Assembly (NCBI GenBank): GCA_038240015.1 | Contig: JBBSEF010000015.1 | Span: forward strand, 1-49,407 | Direction: 5' to 3' | Length of the DNA stretch: 49,407 nt | Source: CAHJXF01 sp038240015 | GTDB lineage: Bacteria > Pseudomonadota > Gammaproteobacteria > Burkholderiales > Burkholderiaceae_D | Shown here: positions 24,361-32,952 of the stretch, piece after piece | How the letters are laid out: every line of letters begins with the position of its first letter | Numbering within the stretch: position 1 is the stretch's first letter | Made by a program: the position numbers and the translations under genes | The notes under the pieces: model-generated | Told to the model about the DNA's origin: nothing | Seen by the model: only the letters and a program-made list of their open reading frames with translations | Database searches by the model: none

Positions 24361-25815
24361 ATGCGGAGTTTTTTTGTAGCCGCGCTGGCGAGCGCGATGA
24401 TGATCTTTGCCTCGCCCGCGGCACACGCACAGGGACGCGACCTGCCCGACTTCGCCGATCTGGTCGAGCGCGTCGGACCCGCGGTCGTCAATATACGCAC
24501 GACCGAAAAAGCACGGGGTCAGAGTTCTCCCGAAGGACTCGACGACGACGACGTGCAGGAACTGTTTCGTCGCTTCTTCGGCGTCCCTGCTCCTCAAGCG
24601 CCCGGTCAGGATCGAGCGCCGCGAGGCCGGCGCGGTGATCGCGGCGGCGAACGGGGAGGGCAGGAGGCGCCTCGCGAACGCGGTGTGGCATCGGGCTTCA
24701 TCCTTTCGGCAGATGGCTATGTGATGACCAATGCGCACGTCGTCGAGAACGCAAGCGAGGTCATCGTCACGCTGACCGACAAGCGCGAATTCAAGGGCAA
24801 GCTGATCGGCTCGGACAAGCGAACCGACGTCGCGCTGCTGAAGATCGAAGCGACCGGACTGCCGCGCGCGACGATCGGCGACCCCAAGGCGATTCGCGTC
24901 GGTCAATGGGTGCTCGCAATCGGTTCGCCCTTCGGCCTCGAGAACACCGTGACGGCGGGCATCGTCAGCGCCAAGGGACGTGACACCGGAGATCTGTTGC
25001 CTTTCATTCAGACCGACGCTTCGATCAATCCCGGCAATTCGGGCGGACCGCTGATCAACATGCGCGGTGAAGTGATCGGAATCAATTCGCAAATTCTTTC
25101 CGGCTCGGGAGGCAGCATCGGCATCTCGTTCGCCATTCCGGTGGACGATGCGATCCGCATCGTCGAGCAATTGAAGAACGGCGGCCGCGTCCGGCGCGGA
25201 CGGCTCGGCGTGGAGATTCAAGAGCTGGGCAAGGAGGTGGCCGATGCGATGGGGATCAAGCCGCAGGGCGCAGTCGTCAGTCGCGTCGAAGCCGGAACTC
25301 CCGCCGAGAAGGCGGGCGTGCTCGCCGGCGACATCATTGTGAAGTTCGATGGCAAGACGATCGAGAAATCGGTCGATCTGCCACGCGCTGTCGGTGATAC
25401 CAAACCGGGAAACAAGTCGGTACTGCAGGTGCTGCGCAGGGGCAGCCCGCGCGACATTCCCATCGTCGTCAGCGAGCTCGATACCGAGTCCAGACGGCCG
25501 GGGAAAACTCCCGAGCCGCCCAAGCCTGCGGCGACCAACAACCTCGGACTGTCGGTGGTCGACCTCGGCGATGACAAGCGCAAGCAGCTCGGCATTGCGT
25601 CGGGTGTGCTGGTTGAAAATGCCGAGGGGTCCGCGGCAAGCACCGGTCTGCGGCGCGATGACATCGTGCTCGCGTTGAACAACGTAGATGTCGCAAGCGC
25701 GAAGCAATTCAATGAGCAGGTGACCAAGCTCGACCCGAAGAAACAGGCCTTTCTGTTGGTTCGCCGAGGCGAGAACGTGTTCTATTCGCCGCTTCGTCCG
25801 GTACCAAAGCAATGA
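24361..25815 (+). CDS. mucD: Periplasmic serine endoprotease MucD/DegP-like
   Basis: 484 residues with a signal peptide cleaved near AHA/QGRDL. The trypsin-like domain has the triad His126 (TNAHVVENA), Asp156 (TDVALLKI) and Ser227 (NPGNSGGPLI). Two PDZ domains follow (about 270-375 and 395-480), with GTPAEKAGVLAGDIIVKFDG and GSAASTGLRRDDIVLALNNV. An Arg/Gly-rich stretch (residues about 86-108) is inserted before the protease core. It degrades misfolded periplasmic proteins and closes the sigma-E cluster. GAGGAAG precedes the ATG, and the strong hairpin at 25890 may terminate the cluster. Confidence 0.95.
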   Translation: MRSFFVAALASAMMIFASPAAHAQGRDLPDFADLVERVGPAVVNIRTTEKARGQSSPEGLDDDDVQELFRRFFGVPAPQAPGQDRAPRGRRGDRGGERGGQEAPRERGVASGFILSADGYVMTNAHVVENASEVIVTLTDKREFKGKLIGSDKRTDVALLKIEATGLPRATIGDPKAIRVGQWVLAIGSPFGLENTVTAGIVSAKGRDTGDLLPFIQTDASINPGNSGGPLINMRGEVIGINSQILSGSGGSIGISFAIPVDDAIRIVEQLKNGGRVRRGRLGVEIQELGKEVADAMGIKPQGAVVSRVEAGTPAEKAGVLAGDIIVKFDGKTIEKSVDLPRAVGDTKPGNKSVLQVLRRGSPRDIPIVVSELDTESRRPGKTPEPPKPAATNNLGLSVVDLGDDKRKQLGIASGVLVENAEGSAASTGLRRDDIVLALNNVDVASAKQFNEQVTKLDPKKQAFLLVRRGENVFYSPLRPVPKQ

Positions 25816-25871
25816 AACGCGAGATTCGCGCGCTCGTGTCGCCGCCTTCGGGAGATTCGCGGCGCTTCGGG

Positions 25872-25877
25872 TAAAAT
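25872..25877 (+). promoter_or_regulatory. Possible -10 box (TAAAAT) before the terminator upstream of lepA
   Basis: GGTAAAATCGCGGG fits the TA-AAT-CGC pattern found before other genes here. Transcription from it would run straight into the hairpin at 25890, so it is either not a promoter or feeds an attenuated leader. Confidence 0.3.
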
Positions 25878-25889
25878 CGCGGGTTAGGC

Positions 25890-25924
25890 AAAAGGGGAGC
25901 CGACGGTATGCGGCCCCCTTTTTT
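25890..25924 (+). terminator. Rho-independent terminator between mucD and lepA
   Basis: AAAAGGGG-A-GCCG pairs with CGGC-CCCC-TTTT around the loop ACGGTATG, with a single bulged A, and ends in six T. The outer GGC/GCC flanks extend the symmetry, so it could work in both directions. It separates the sigma-E cluster from lepA. Confidence 0.85.
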
Positions 25925-26015
25925 GTTGCCTTCATTCGCCCAGTTTCTGTACAGGCCCATCGATTGAATCGGTGCAGCGCTTGCCGCGCTAGTGTTTCGC
26001 AGTCCCTACCCATCA

Positions 26016-27809
26016 ATGCAGCACATCCGCAATTTTTCCATCATCGCCCATATCGATCACGGGAAATCGACCCTGGCGGATCGCATCATCCAGTTGTGCG
26101 GAGGCCTGTCGGAGCGCGAGATGGGCGCGCAGGTGCTCGACTCGATGGACCTCGAACGCGAGCGCGGCATCACTATCAAGGCGCAGACCGCGGTGCTCGA
26201 GTATCTGGCGCGCGATGGCAAGACGTATCAGCTCAACTTGATCGACACCCCGGGCCACGTCGACTTCTCGTATGAAGTCAGCCGCTCGCTGTCGGCTTGC
26301 GAAGGCGCATTGCTGGTGGTCGATGCAACGCAAGGCGTCGAGGCGCAGACGGTCGCCAACTGTTATACCGCCATCGAACTCGGAGTCGAAGTCGTCCCGG
26401 TTCTGAACAAGATCGATCTGCCATCGGCCGATCCCGAGAGCGCGATCGAAGAGATCGAGGACGTGATCGGCATCGACGCGCAGGATGCGATCCGTGCGAG
26501 CGCGAAGACCGGCGAGGGCGTGCCCGACATCATCGAAGCCGTAATCGCGCGCATTCCGCCGCCAACGGGTTCGGCGCAGGATCCCTTGCAGGCGTTGATC
26601 ATCGACTCGTGGTTCGACAATTACGTCGGCGTCGTGATGCTGGTGCGCGTCTTCAACGGCGTGCTCAAACCGCGCGACAAGATCCTGCTGATGGCCAACG
26701 GCTCGCAGCATCTGGTCGAGCAGGTCGGCGTGTTCACGCCCAAGTCGTTGCCCCGCACGCAACTCGCGGCTGGCGCAGTGGGCTTCGTCATCGCCGGCAT
26801 CAAGGAGTTGAAAGCGGCGAAGGTCGGCGACACCATCACGCACGTATCGAAACCTGCGAAGCAGGCGTTGCCGGGGTTCAAGGAAGCGCAGCCGCAGGTC
26901 TTCGCGGGTCTCTTTCCGATCGAGAGCAACCAGTACGATGCGCTGCGCGATGCGCTCGAGAAATTGCGACTGAACGACGCATCGCTTCAATACGAACCCG
27001 AGGTTTCGCAGGCGCTGGGCTTCGGCTTTCGCTGCGGCTTCCTCGGCCTTCTGCATCTGGAGATCGTGCAGGAGCGCCTCGAGCGCGAATACGACATGGA
27101 CCTGATCACCACCGCGCCGTCTGTGATCTATCAGGTGCTGATGCGTGACGGTAGCGTCGTGCAGGTCGAGAACCCGTCGAAGATGCCCGACCCCGGCCGC
27201 ATCGAAGAGATTCGCGAACCCATCGTCACGGTCAAGCTCTACATGCCGAAGGACTACGTGGGCTCGGTGATCACGCTCGCGACCCAGAAGCGCGGCGTGC
27301 AACTGGGCATCGAATATCACGGCCGTCAGGTCATGCTGACGTACGAGATTCCCTTGGCCGAGATCGTTCTCGACTTCTTCGACAAGCTCAAGTCGGTGTC
27401 GCGTGGCTATGCGTCGATGGACTACGAGTTCAAGGAATTCCGCGCGGCCGACGTCGTCAAGGTCGACATGCTCATCAATGCCGAGAAGGTCGATGCGCTC
27501 GCGGTGATCGTGCATCGGGCCAACAGCCAGCATCGCGGACGCGAGGTGGCCGCGAAGATGCGCGAACTGATCCCGCGGCAGATGTTCGACGTGGCCATTC
27601 AGGCTGCGATCGGCTCGAATATCATCGCGCGCGAAAACGTCAAGGCGCTGCGCAAGAATGTGATCGCCAAGTGCTATGGCGGTGACATCAGCCGCAAACG
27701 CAAGCTGCTCGACAAGCAGAAGGCCGGCAAGAAGCGCATGAAGCAGATCGGGTCGGTCGAGATTCCTCAGGAGGCTTTTCTCGCCATCCTGCAAGTGGAG
27801 GACAAATGA
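26016..27809 (+). CDS. lepA: Elongation factor 4 (LepA), ribosome back-translocating GTPase
   Basis: 597 residues from ATG 26016, the standard length. An upstream in-frame start would add eight residues. The G motifs are AHIDHGKSTL, DTPGHVDF and NKIDLP. LepA-specific features are QVLDSMDLERERGITIKAQT, FRCGFLGLLHLEIVQERLE and the C-terminal KRKLLDKQKAGKKRMKQ. It is a membrane-associated translational GTPase acting on stalled or misassembled ribosomes. lepB begins within its stop codon (ATGA), the usual lepA-lepB arrangement. Confidence 0.98.
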   Translation: MQHIRNFSIIAHIDHGKSTLADRIIQLCGGLSEREMGAQVLDSMDLERERGITIKAQTAVLEYLARDGKTYQLNLIDTPGHVDFSYEVSRSLSACEGALLVVDATQGVEAQTVANCYTAIELGVEVVPVLNKIDLPSADPESAIEEIEDVIGIDAQDAIRASAKTGEGVPDIIEAVIARIPPPTGSAQDPLQALIIDSWFDNYVGVVMLVRVFNGVLKPRDKILLMANGSQHLVEQVGVFTPKSLPRTQLAAGAVGFVIAGIKELKAAKVGDTITHVSKPAKQALPGFKEAQPQVFAGLFPIESNQYDALRDALEKLRLNDASLQYEPEVSQALGFGFRCGFLGLLHLEIVQERLEREYDMDLITTAPSVIYQVLMRDGSVVQVENPSKMPDPGRIEEIREPIVTVKLYMPKDYVGSVITLATQKRGVQLGIEYHGRQVMLTYEIPLAEIVLDFFDKLKSVSRGYASMDYEFKEFRAADVVKVDMLINAEKVDALAVIVHRANSQHRGREVAAKMRELIPRQMFDVAIQAAIGSNIIARENVKALRKNVIAKCYGGDISRKRKLLDKQKAGKKRMKQIGSVEIPQEAFLAILQVEDK

Positions 27810-28735
27810 GTTTCAACTTCGCGGTGATCCTGTTCTGGTTGTTGGTCGCGACCGGGGCGATCTGGCTGCTCGATGTGCTGGTCCTCAAAAGAAAACGCAT
27901 TGCCGATGCGGACACGGCCCTGCGGCATTTCGACGCGCAGACGAAGCTGCGCGAAACCGGGGGCAGCGCGGCCAGCCTCGATCCGCGCGCGATCACCGAA
28001 GAGCGCACGCGGCTTCGTGAACGTCTGATCCGTCAACCGGGGTGGATCGAGTTTCCTGCGGGTTTCTTCCCGGTCATCCTCGTGGTGTTCATCCTGCGCT
28101 CATTTCTTTTCGAGCCTTTTCGAATTCCGTCAGGCTCGATGATCCCGACGCTGGTGATCGGCGATTTGATTCTGGTCAACAAGTTCACCTACGGCATTCG
28201 TTTGCCAATCATCAACAAGAAGATCCTCGATATCGGCACGCCGGGGCGCGGCGATGTGATGGTGTTTCGCTATCCGGTCGATCCCTCGGTCGACTACGTG
28301 AAGCGGGTCATCGGCCTGCCCGGGGATACCATTACTTATCGAAACAAGCGGTTGACCGTCAATGGAAAAGAAGTTGAGACCGGCGCGGCAGCCGATTATT
28401 TTGATTCCGAGCGGGTGACTTACACCAAGCAATACGCCGAAAAATTGCCGGCAGAGAATGGTTTCGTGGATCACATGATCCTGCTGGATGACGATCGTTC
28501 GGGCGTGATCACGCCAAGTTCATTTGCGTTCAGGGATAATTGCTCTTATTCGGATGGCAACACGGCGGTCACCTGCAGAGTTCCCTTTGGTCAATATTTC
28601 ATGATGGGCGATAACCGCGACAATAGCGCCGACAGCCGATATTGGGGTTTTGTACCGGATCAGAATATTGTCGGCAAAGCGTTTTTCATTTGGATGAACT
28701 TCGGTAACATGCATCGCTTCGGTTCATTCCGATAG
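27806..28735 (+). CDS. lepB: Signal peptidase I
   Basis: 309 residues with two N-terminal membrane helices (about 5-27 and 84-102). The catalytic Ser111 is in RIPSGSMIPTLVIGD and the Lys166 in YVKRVIGLPGD. Box E is GDNRDNSADSRYWGFVP. It cleaves signal peptides of exported proteins such as MucD, TamA and RseB. The start overlaps the lepA stop. The 3' half (28321-28740) has only about 49% G+C by hand count, clearly lower than the surroundings. Confidence 0.97.
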   Translation: MSFNFAVILFWLLVATGAIWLLDVLVLKRKRIADADTALRHFDAQTKLRETGGSAASLDPRAITEERTRLRERLIRQPGWIEFPAGFFPVILVVFILRSFLFEPFRIPSGSMIPTLVIGDLILVNKFTYGIRLPIINKKILDIGTPGRGDVMVFRYPVDPSVDYVKRVIGLPGDTITYRNKRLTVNGKEVETGAAADYFDSERVTYTKQYAEKLPAENGFVDHMILLDDDRSGVITPSSFAFRDNCSYSDGNTAVTCRVPFGQYFMMGDNRDNSADSRYWGFVPDQNIVGKAFFIWMNFGNMHRFGSFR

Positions 28736-28744
28736 AGGAAAGCC

Positions 28745-29128
28745 TTGAGACCGTTTCCCACATTCCAACGCGTTCGCGATGCGTCTCGTCAGAGGGGCAT
28801 CAGCATCGTCAGTCTCGTCGTGCTGGTCATTGTGATCGGCTTCGTCTTCATCGTCGTAGCTCGCGTCGTGCCGACGTTCGTCGAATATCGGGCGGCTTTG
28901 TCGGCAGTCAAGAAAGCCCACGCATCGGCCAACACCGTCATCGAGATTCAAAAGGCATTCGATCGATCGGCCACGATCGACGATATCACCGCGCTGAGCG
29001 GCAAGGATCTCGACATCACCAAGGTCAACGACGACATCGTGGTGTCGTTCGCATACACCAAGAAGATCTCCCTGTTCGGCCCGGTCAGTCTGACCATCGA
29101 TTACGCGGGAAGCAGCAAGGCGCTTTAA
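28745..29128 (+). CDS. DUF4845 membrane protein
   Basis: 127 residues beginning at TTG 28745, with GAGGA 6 bases upstream. A basic N-terminus leads to the helix SLVVLVIVIGFVFIVVARVV, then a small soluble domain with FDRSATIDDITALSGKDLDI and VVSFAYTKKISLFGPVSLTIDY. This is the DUF4845 family, regularly found between lepB and rnc in beta- and gammaproteobacteria. Its pseudopilin-like single-helix layout is visible, but its function is unknown. Confidence 0.85.
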   Translation: MRPFPTFQRVRDASRQRGISIVSLVVLVIVIGFVFIVVARVVPTFVEYRAALSAVKKAHASANTVIEIQKAFDRSATIDDITALSGKDLDITKVNDDIVVSFAYTKKISLFGPVSLTIDYAGSSKAL

Positions 29129-29129
29129 G

Positions 29130-29171
29130 AAGGCCGTTTCAGGAAGGCCGCTTCAACAAGGCCGCATCAAC
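29130..29171. repeat. Three 14-bp tandem units in the rnc leader
   Basis: AAGGCCGTTTCAGG, AAGGCCGCTTCAAC and AAGGCCGCATCAAC are followed by a truncated AAGGC. They fill the 56-base gap between the DUF4845 gene and rnc and lie just before the rnc ATG. Confidence 0.75.
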
Positions 29172-29184
29172 AAGGCAATTTTCG

Positions 29185-30273
29185 ATGGATGTCCAAGCGC
29201 TGCAGACTGCACTGGGGCACGAGTTCGCCTCACGGGATCTGCTTTCCCAGGCGCTGACGCATCGCAGCCATAGCATCACGCACAATGAACGGCTCGAATT
29301 TCTCGGCGACAGCGTGCTCAATTGCGTCATCGCGTCCCTGTTGTTCGACAAGTTCGCGAAGATCGACGAAGGTGATCTTTCGCGTTTGCGCGCCAACCTC
29401 GTCAAGCAACAATCGCTCTACGAAATTGCGCAACGTCTCGAACTCAGCCCCTATCTGCGCCTGGGAGAAGGAGAATTGAAGAGCGGCGGCTTTCGCCGAC
29501 CTTCGATTCTTGCCGATACCGTTGAAGCGCTGTTCGGCGCGATCTTTCTGGATGCGGGGTTCGACGTCGCGCGGCGGGTGATCAAGCGCCTGTATCAGCC
29601 GGTCCTGGACACGGTCGATCCGAAGACGCTGGGCAAGGACGCCAAGACGCTGCTGCAGGAATATCTGCAGGGCCGGAAGATCGCGCTGCCGGTGTATACC
29701 GTGGTTGCCACTCACGGCGCCGCGCATAGCCAGGAGTTCGAAGTCGAATGCGCGGTCGCCAAGCTTGCGATTCAAGTGCTGGGGGCGGGAGGCAGTCGCC
29801 GCGCGGCCGAGCAAGCGGCCGCAAAGAAGGCGCTCGAAGCCGCGCAGGCATTGACGGGCGCAGCCACCAAACGGACGCGTCGTGCGAAATCGGCGCAGCT
29901 CACTCTGCCCGTCTCGGTCGAGCAAAGCGCGGGGACCAAGCCGACCGACGCGTCGACCGAAGCGACGGCCGATGCCGCATCGTCTCGCAAGTCCGGCGAG
30001 GCCAAGGCGCGCGAGTCGGACGTCGCGGTCGCCAGGCAGGCTATCGATCGCGTTGCTTCGAAAGCCGCGGCGATCGAGCCCGCTCGCATCGTCGCAGGCG
30101 CAACCAATCGCCAGGTGGCGAGCGAGGCGGTCGGCCCGGTCAAGGGCAAGGATGCGAAGTCCGATGCGAAGACTGATACATCGCAGACCGGCGGCGTGGG
30201 CGCATCGTCCGATAGGGTCGGCGACGCATTGCCCGCGGAGCTGCCACGATTACCGAAGGTTCGCGTTGCCTGA
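29185..30273 (+). CDS. rnc: Ribonuclease III with a long C-terminal extension
   Basis: 362 residues, against about 226 in E. coli. The catalytic domain has THRSHS, NERLEFLGDSVLN with Glu35, Glu38 and Asp42, and DTVEALFGA with Asp111 and Glu114. The double-stranded-RNA-binding domain spans about 153-224 and ends GSRRAAEQAAAKKALEAA. A Lys/Ala/Ser/Thr-rich tail of roughly 137 residues without a recognisable fold follows. The enzyme processes rRNA precursors and duplex mRNA. It precedes era, the conserved rnc-era pair. Confidence 0.95.
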   Translation: MDVQALQTALGHEFASRDLLSQALTHRSHSITHNERLEFLGDSVLNCVIASLLFDKFAKIDEGDLSRLRANLVKQQSLYEIAQRLELSPYLRLGEGELKSGGFRRPSILADTVEALFGAIFLDAGFDVARRVIKRLYQPVLDTVDPKTLGKDAKTLLQEYLQGRKIALPVYTVVATHGAAHSQEFEVECAVAKLAIQVLGAGGSRRAAEQAAAKKALEAAQALTGAATKRTRRAKSAQLTLPVSVEQSAGTKPTDASTEATADAASSRKSGEAKARESDVAVARQAIDRVASKAAAIEPARIVAGATNRQVASEAVGPVKGKDAKSDAKTDTSQTGGVGASSDRVGDALPAELPRLPKVRVA

Positions 30274-30303
30274 GCTGACCACGGTGGACGCGCAGGGTCT
30301 CCG

Positions 30304-31227
30304 ATGACCGAAGATGAGGCGCAGTTTCCCGCAGACTTTCGCTGCGGGATGATCGCGATCATCGGCCGGCCCAACGTGGGCAAGTCGACCTTGCTCAATC
30401 GGCTGGTCGGCCAGAAGATCAGCATCACGTCGAGGAAGGCGCAGACCACGCGTCATCGCATCGTCGGCGTCACGACCACCGCGACCGCGCAGTTCATCTT
30501 CGTCGATACGCCCGGCGTTCAGATTCGCCACAAGAGCGTGCTTCACAAGACCATGCATCGCGCGGTGCGCGACGGCATCGCCGGAGTCGCATGCATCCTG
30601 TTCGTCGTCGAAGCCGGCCGCTTCGGACCCGACGATCAGATCGTGCTCGCGATGTTGCCGGGCGATGTGCCCGTGATCCTGGTCATCAACAAGATCGACA
30701 CGCTGAGCGACAAGGCGAGCCTGCTGCCTTTCTTGCAGGCGCGCGCCGAGCAGCGTTCGTGGGTCGCGATCGTTCCGGTCTCGGCCAAGACAGGCGTGCA
30801 GATCACGCCGTTGCTTGCCGAGATCGAAGCGCTGCTGCCGGTCGGGCAGCCGCTCTTCGATGCCGACCATCTCACCGATCGCAGCGAACGATTCCTCGTG
30901 TCCGAAATGATTCGCGAGAAAGTGTTTCGTCAGCTCGGCGACGAGTTGCCCTATGGTACGACGGTCGTGATCGATCGTTTCATCGAAGAACCGTCTCCGC
31001 ACGGCGGACGCTTCTGCCGCATCGCGGCCACCATCGTGGTCGAGCGCGCGAATCACAAGGCGATGTTGATCGGCCCTGGCGGCGCCAAGCTCAAGCTGAT
31101 CGGCAGCGAGGCGCGGGCGGATATCGAGAAGCTGCTCGATGCGCGCAGTCATCTCGAGCTGTGGGTCAAGGTCCGATCCGGTTGGGCCGACAGCGCCGCA
31201 ATGGTCAAGTCGTTCGGCTATGAGTGA
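30304..31227 (+). CDS. era: GTPase Era
   Basis: 307 residues. G1 is IIGRPNVGKST (residues about 19-29), the switch region KAQTTRHRIVGV, G3 VDTPGVQ and G4 NKIDT. The C-terminal KH domain has VERANHKAMLIGPGGAKLK. Era binds the 3' end of 16S rRNA and checks 30S assembly. It follows rnc after 30 bases and overlaps the recO start by 8 bases. Confidence 0.97.
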   Translation: MTEDEAQFPADFRCGMIAIIGRPNVGKSTLLNRLVGQKISITSRKAQTTRHRIVGVTTTATAQFIFVDTPGVQIRHKSVLHKTMHRAVRDGIAGVACILFVVEAGRFGPDDQIVLAMLPGDVPVILVINKIDTLSDKASLLPFLQARAEQRSWVAIVPVSAKTGVQITPLLAEIEALLPVGQPLFDADHLTDRSERFLVSEMIREKVFRQLGDELPYGTTVVIDRFIEEPSPHGGRFCRIAATIVVERANHKAMLIGPGGAKLKLIGSEARADIEKLLDARSHLELWVKVRSGWADSAAMVKSFGYE

Positions 31228-32152
31228 GGTCGTGAGCGCCGATATGAATCAAGTCCGCGACGTCGCCGAAGCGCACGCGGTCGAATCTCCGCCGGATTCG
31301 AAAGTCCCCGTCAAAGCCGGGCGACCTGTCGTGCCGCGCGCCAAGCCCCGCGCGCCACGATCGGAGACCCGCATCGCCGACGAAGCGGCTTTCGTTCTCC
31401 ACACGTATCCATACAAGGAGACGAGCCTGATCGTCGATGCATTGACGCGTCATCACGGCCGCGTGGCGCTGATCGCGCGCGGCGCCAAGCGGCCGCGCTC
31501 GGCGTTGCGCGGCGTGTTGCTGGCGTTTGCCCCGCTGACCATCAGTTGGGTGCAGGCGCGATCGCGCGCGGTGGCGGGCGTGGTGACGGGTACACACGGA
31601 GGCAGCGATCTGCGAACGCTGACGCGCGCCGAATGGATGGGCGGCTTGCGCACGCTGCGCGGCGACGCGCTGATGGCGGGCTTCTACCTCAACGAGTTGA
31701 TCCAGAAGCTGCTCGCACGCGACGACTCGCACGAGGCTCTGTTCGACGCCTACCTCGCGGCGCTCGCGCTGCTGGCCGAAGACCATCCGGCGGCGCCGGT
31801 GCTGCGCCACTTCGAAGTGGTGTTGCTGCGCGAAGTGGGATACGCCATGCGGCTCGCGCAAACGGCGAGCGGCGAAGCGATCGACGCGCAGTCGCACTAT
31901 CGCTATGTGCCTGAGCAAGGGCCGGTACCCATCGAGCCCGGCGACGCACGCGCTCATATGGACGACGACGCTGTGGTTCTCGGCAAGACCTTGCTCGACA
32001 TCGAAGCCGACGACTACGCCGATCCCGACACGCTCGCGCAATCGAAAATGCTGACGCGATTTCTTCTGCAGCATCACCTGTCCGGACAGGTGCTGCATAC
32101 CCGGCGAATGATGCTGGATCTGCAATTGCTCGAAGAAGGCGCGAAGCGATGA
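31220..32152 (+). CDS. recO: DNA repair protein RecO
   Basis: 310 residues from ATG 31220, inside the era stop region. ATG 31244 is an alternative. A disordered Pro/Arg-rich start of about 45 residues precedes the conserved FVLHTYPYKETSLIVDALTRHHGRVALIARGAKRPRS, the OB-fold. GGLRTLRGDALMAGFYLNELIQKLL and LRHFEVVLLREVGYA follow. RecO anneals single strands and loads RecA with RecR. The zinc cysteines of some RecO proteins are not seen. Its stop overlaps the pdxJ ATG. Confidence 0.93.
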   Translation: MSEVVSADMNQVRDVAEAHAVESPPDSKVPVKAGRPVVPRAKPRAPRSETRIADEAAFVLHTYPYKETSLIVDALTRHHGRVALIARGAKRPRSALRGVLLAFAPLTISWVQARSRAVAGVVTGTHGGSDLRTLTRAEWMGGLRTLRGDALMAGFYLNELIQKLLARDDSHEALFDAYLAALALLAEDHPAAPVLRHFEVVLLREVGYAMRLAQTASGEAIDAQSHYRYVPEQGPVPIEPGDARAHMDDDAVVLGKTLLDIEADDYADPDTLAQSKMLTRFLLQHHLSGQVLHTRRMMLDLQLLEEGAKR

Positions 32153-32952
32153 ATCCGCTGATCGCTCCCGAGAGCGCGGATGGAGGCGCGCGGACTGCGC
32201 TGTCGGTCAATCTGAACAAGGTCGCGTTGCTGCGAAATACGCGCGCCCTCGCGATCCCGAGCGTGACGCGCGCCGCGACCATCGCATTCGAGGCCGGCGC
32301 ATCGGGCGTCACCGTGCATCCGCGTCCCGACGCGCGGCACATCCGCAGCGGCGATGTCCACGATCTCGCCGCGCTGCTGAAGGAGTGGCCGCGAGCCGAA
32401 TACAACATTGAAGGCAACCCGTTTCATGACCTGATGGATTTCGTGCGTGCGGTACGGCCGCATCAATGCACCTTCGTTCCCGACGACGCCGAACAGGCGA
32501 CCAGCGATCATGGATGGGACCTCGATCAGGATGGCGAGCTGCTCAGGCCGTTGATCGCTGAAGCGCATGCGCTCGGCGTGCGGGTCAGCCTCTTCATGGA
32601 CCCGGCGCCGTCCGCGATGCAGCGCGCCGCGGACCTCGGCGCCGATCGGATCGAGCTCTATACCGAGAGTTATGCGCGCGCGTACGGAACGCCGGCGCGC
32701 GAAGCGACCCTTGCGCGCTTCGTCGATGCAGCGCGCGCGGCACTCGCGTGCGGACTGCAAGTCAACGCGGGTCACGACTTGAATCGCGACAATCTCACGA
32801 CGTTTCTCGAAGCGGCGCCGGGCGTCGTCGAAGTCTCGATCGGCCACGCCCTGATCGCCGACGCGATCGAATTCGGGCTCGCAGCCACGGTCCGCGCATA
32901 TCTTGATTGCATCGATCGCGCAGATGTGAAATCGGGAGCAATGCGGCGATGA
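32149..32952 (+). CDS. pdxJ: Pyridoxine 5'-phosphate synthase
   Basis: 267 residues, with LSVNLNKVALLRNTR near the N-terminus, GVTVHPRPDARHIR, YNIEGNP, TFVPDDAEQATSDHGWD, RVSLFMDPAP and LQVNAGHDLNRDNL. It makes pyridoxine phosphate from aminoacetone-phosphate and deoxyxylulose-phosphate. Adjacent recO-pdxJ-acpS is the usual order. ATGA overlaps join it to both neighbours. Confidence 0.97.
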   Translation: MNPLIAPESADGGARTALSVNLNKVALLRNTRALAIPSVTRAATIAFEAGASGVTVHPRPDARHIRSGDVHDLAALLKEWPRAEYNIEGNPFHDLMDFVRAVRPHQCTFVPDDAEQATSDHGWDLDQDGELLRPLIAEAHALGVRVSLFMDPAPSAMQRAADLGADRIELYTESYARAYGTPAREATLARFVDAARAALACGLQVNAGHDLNRDNLTTFLEAAPGVVEVSIGHALIADAIEFGLAATVRAYLDCIDRADVKSGAMRR

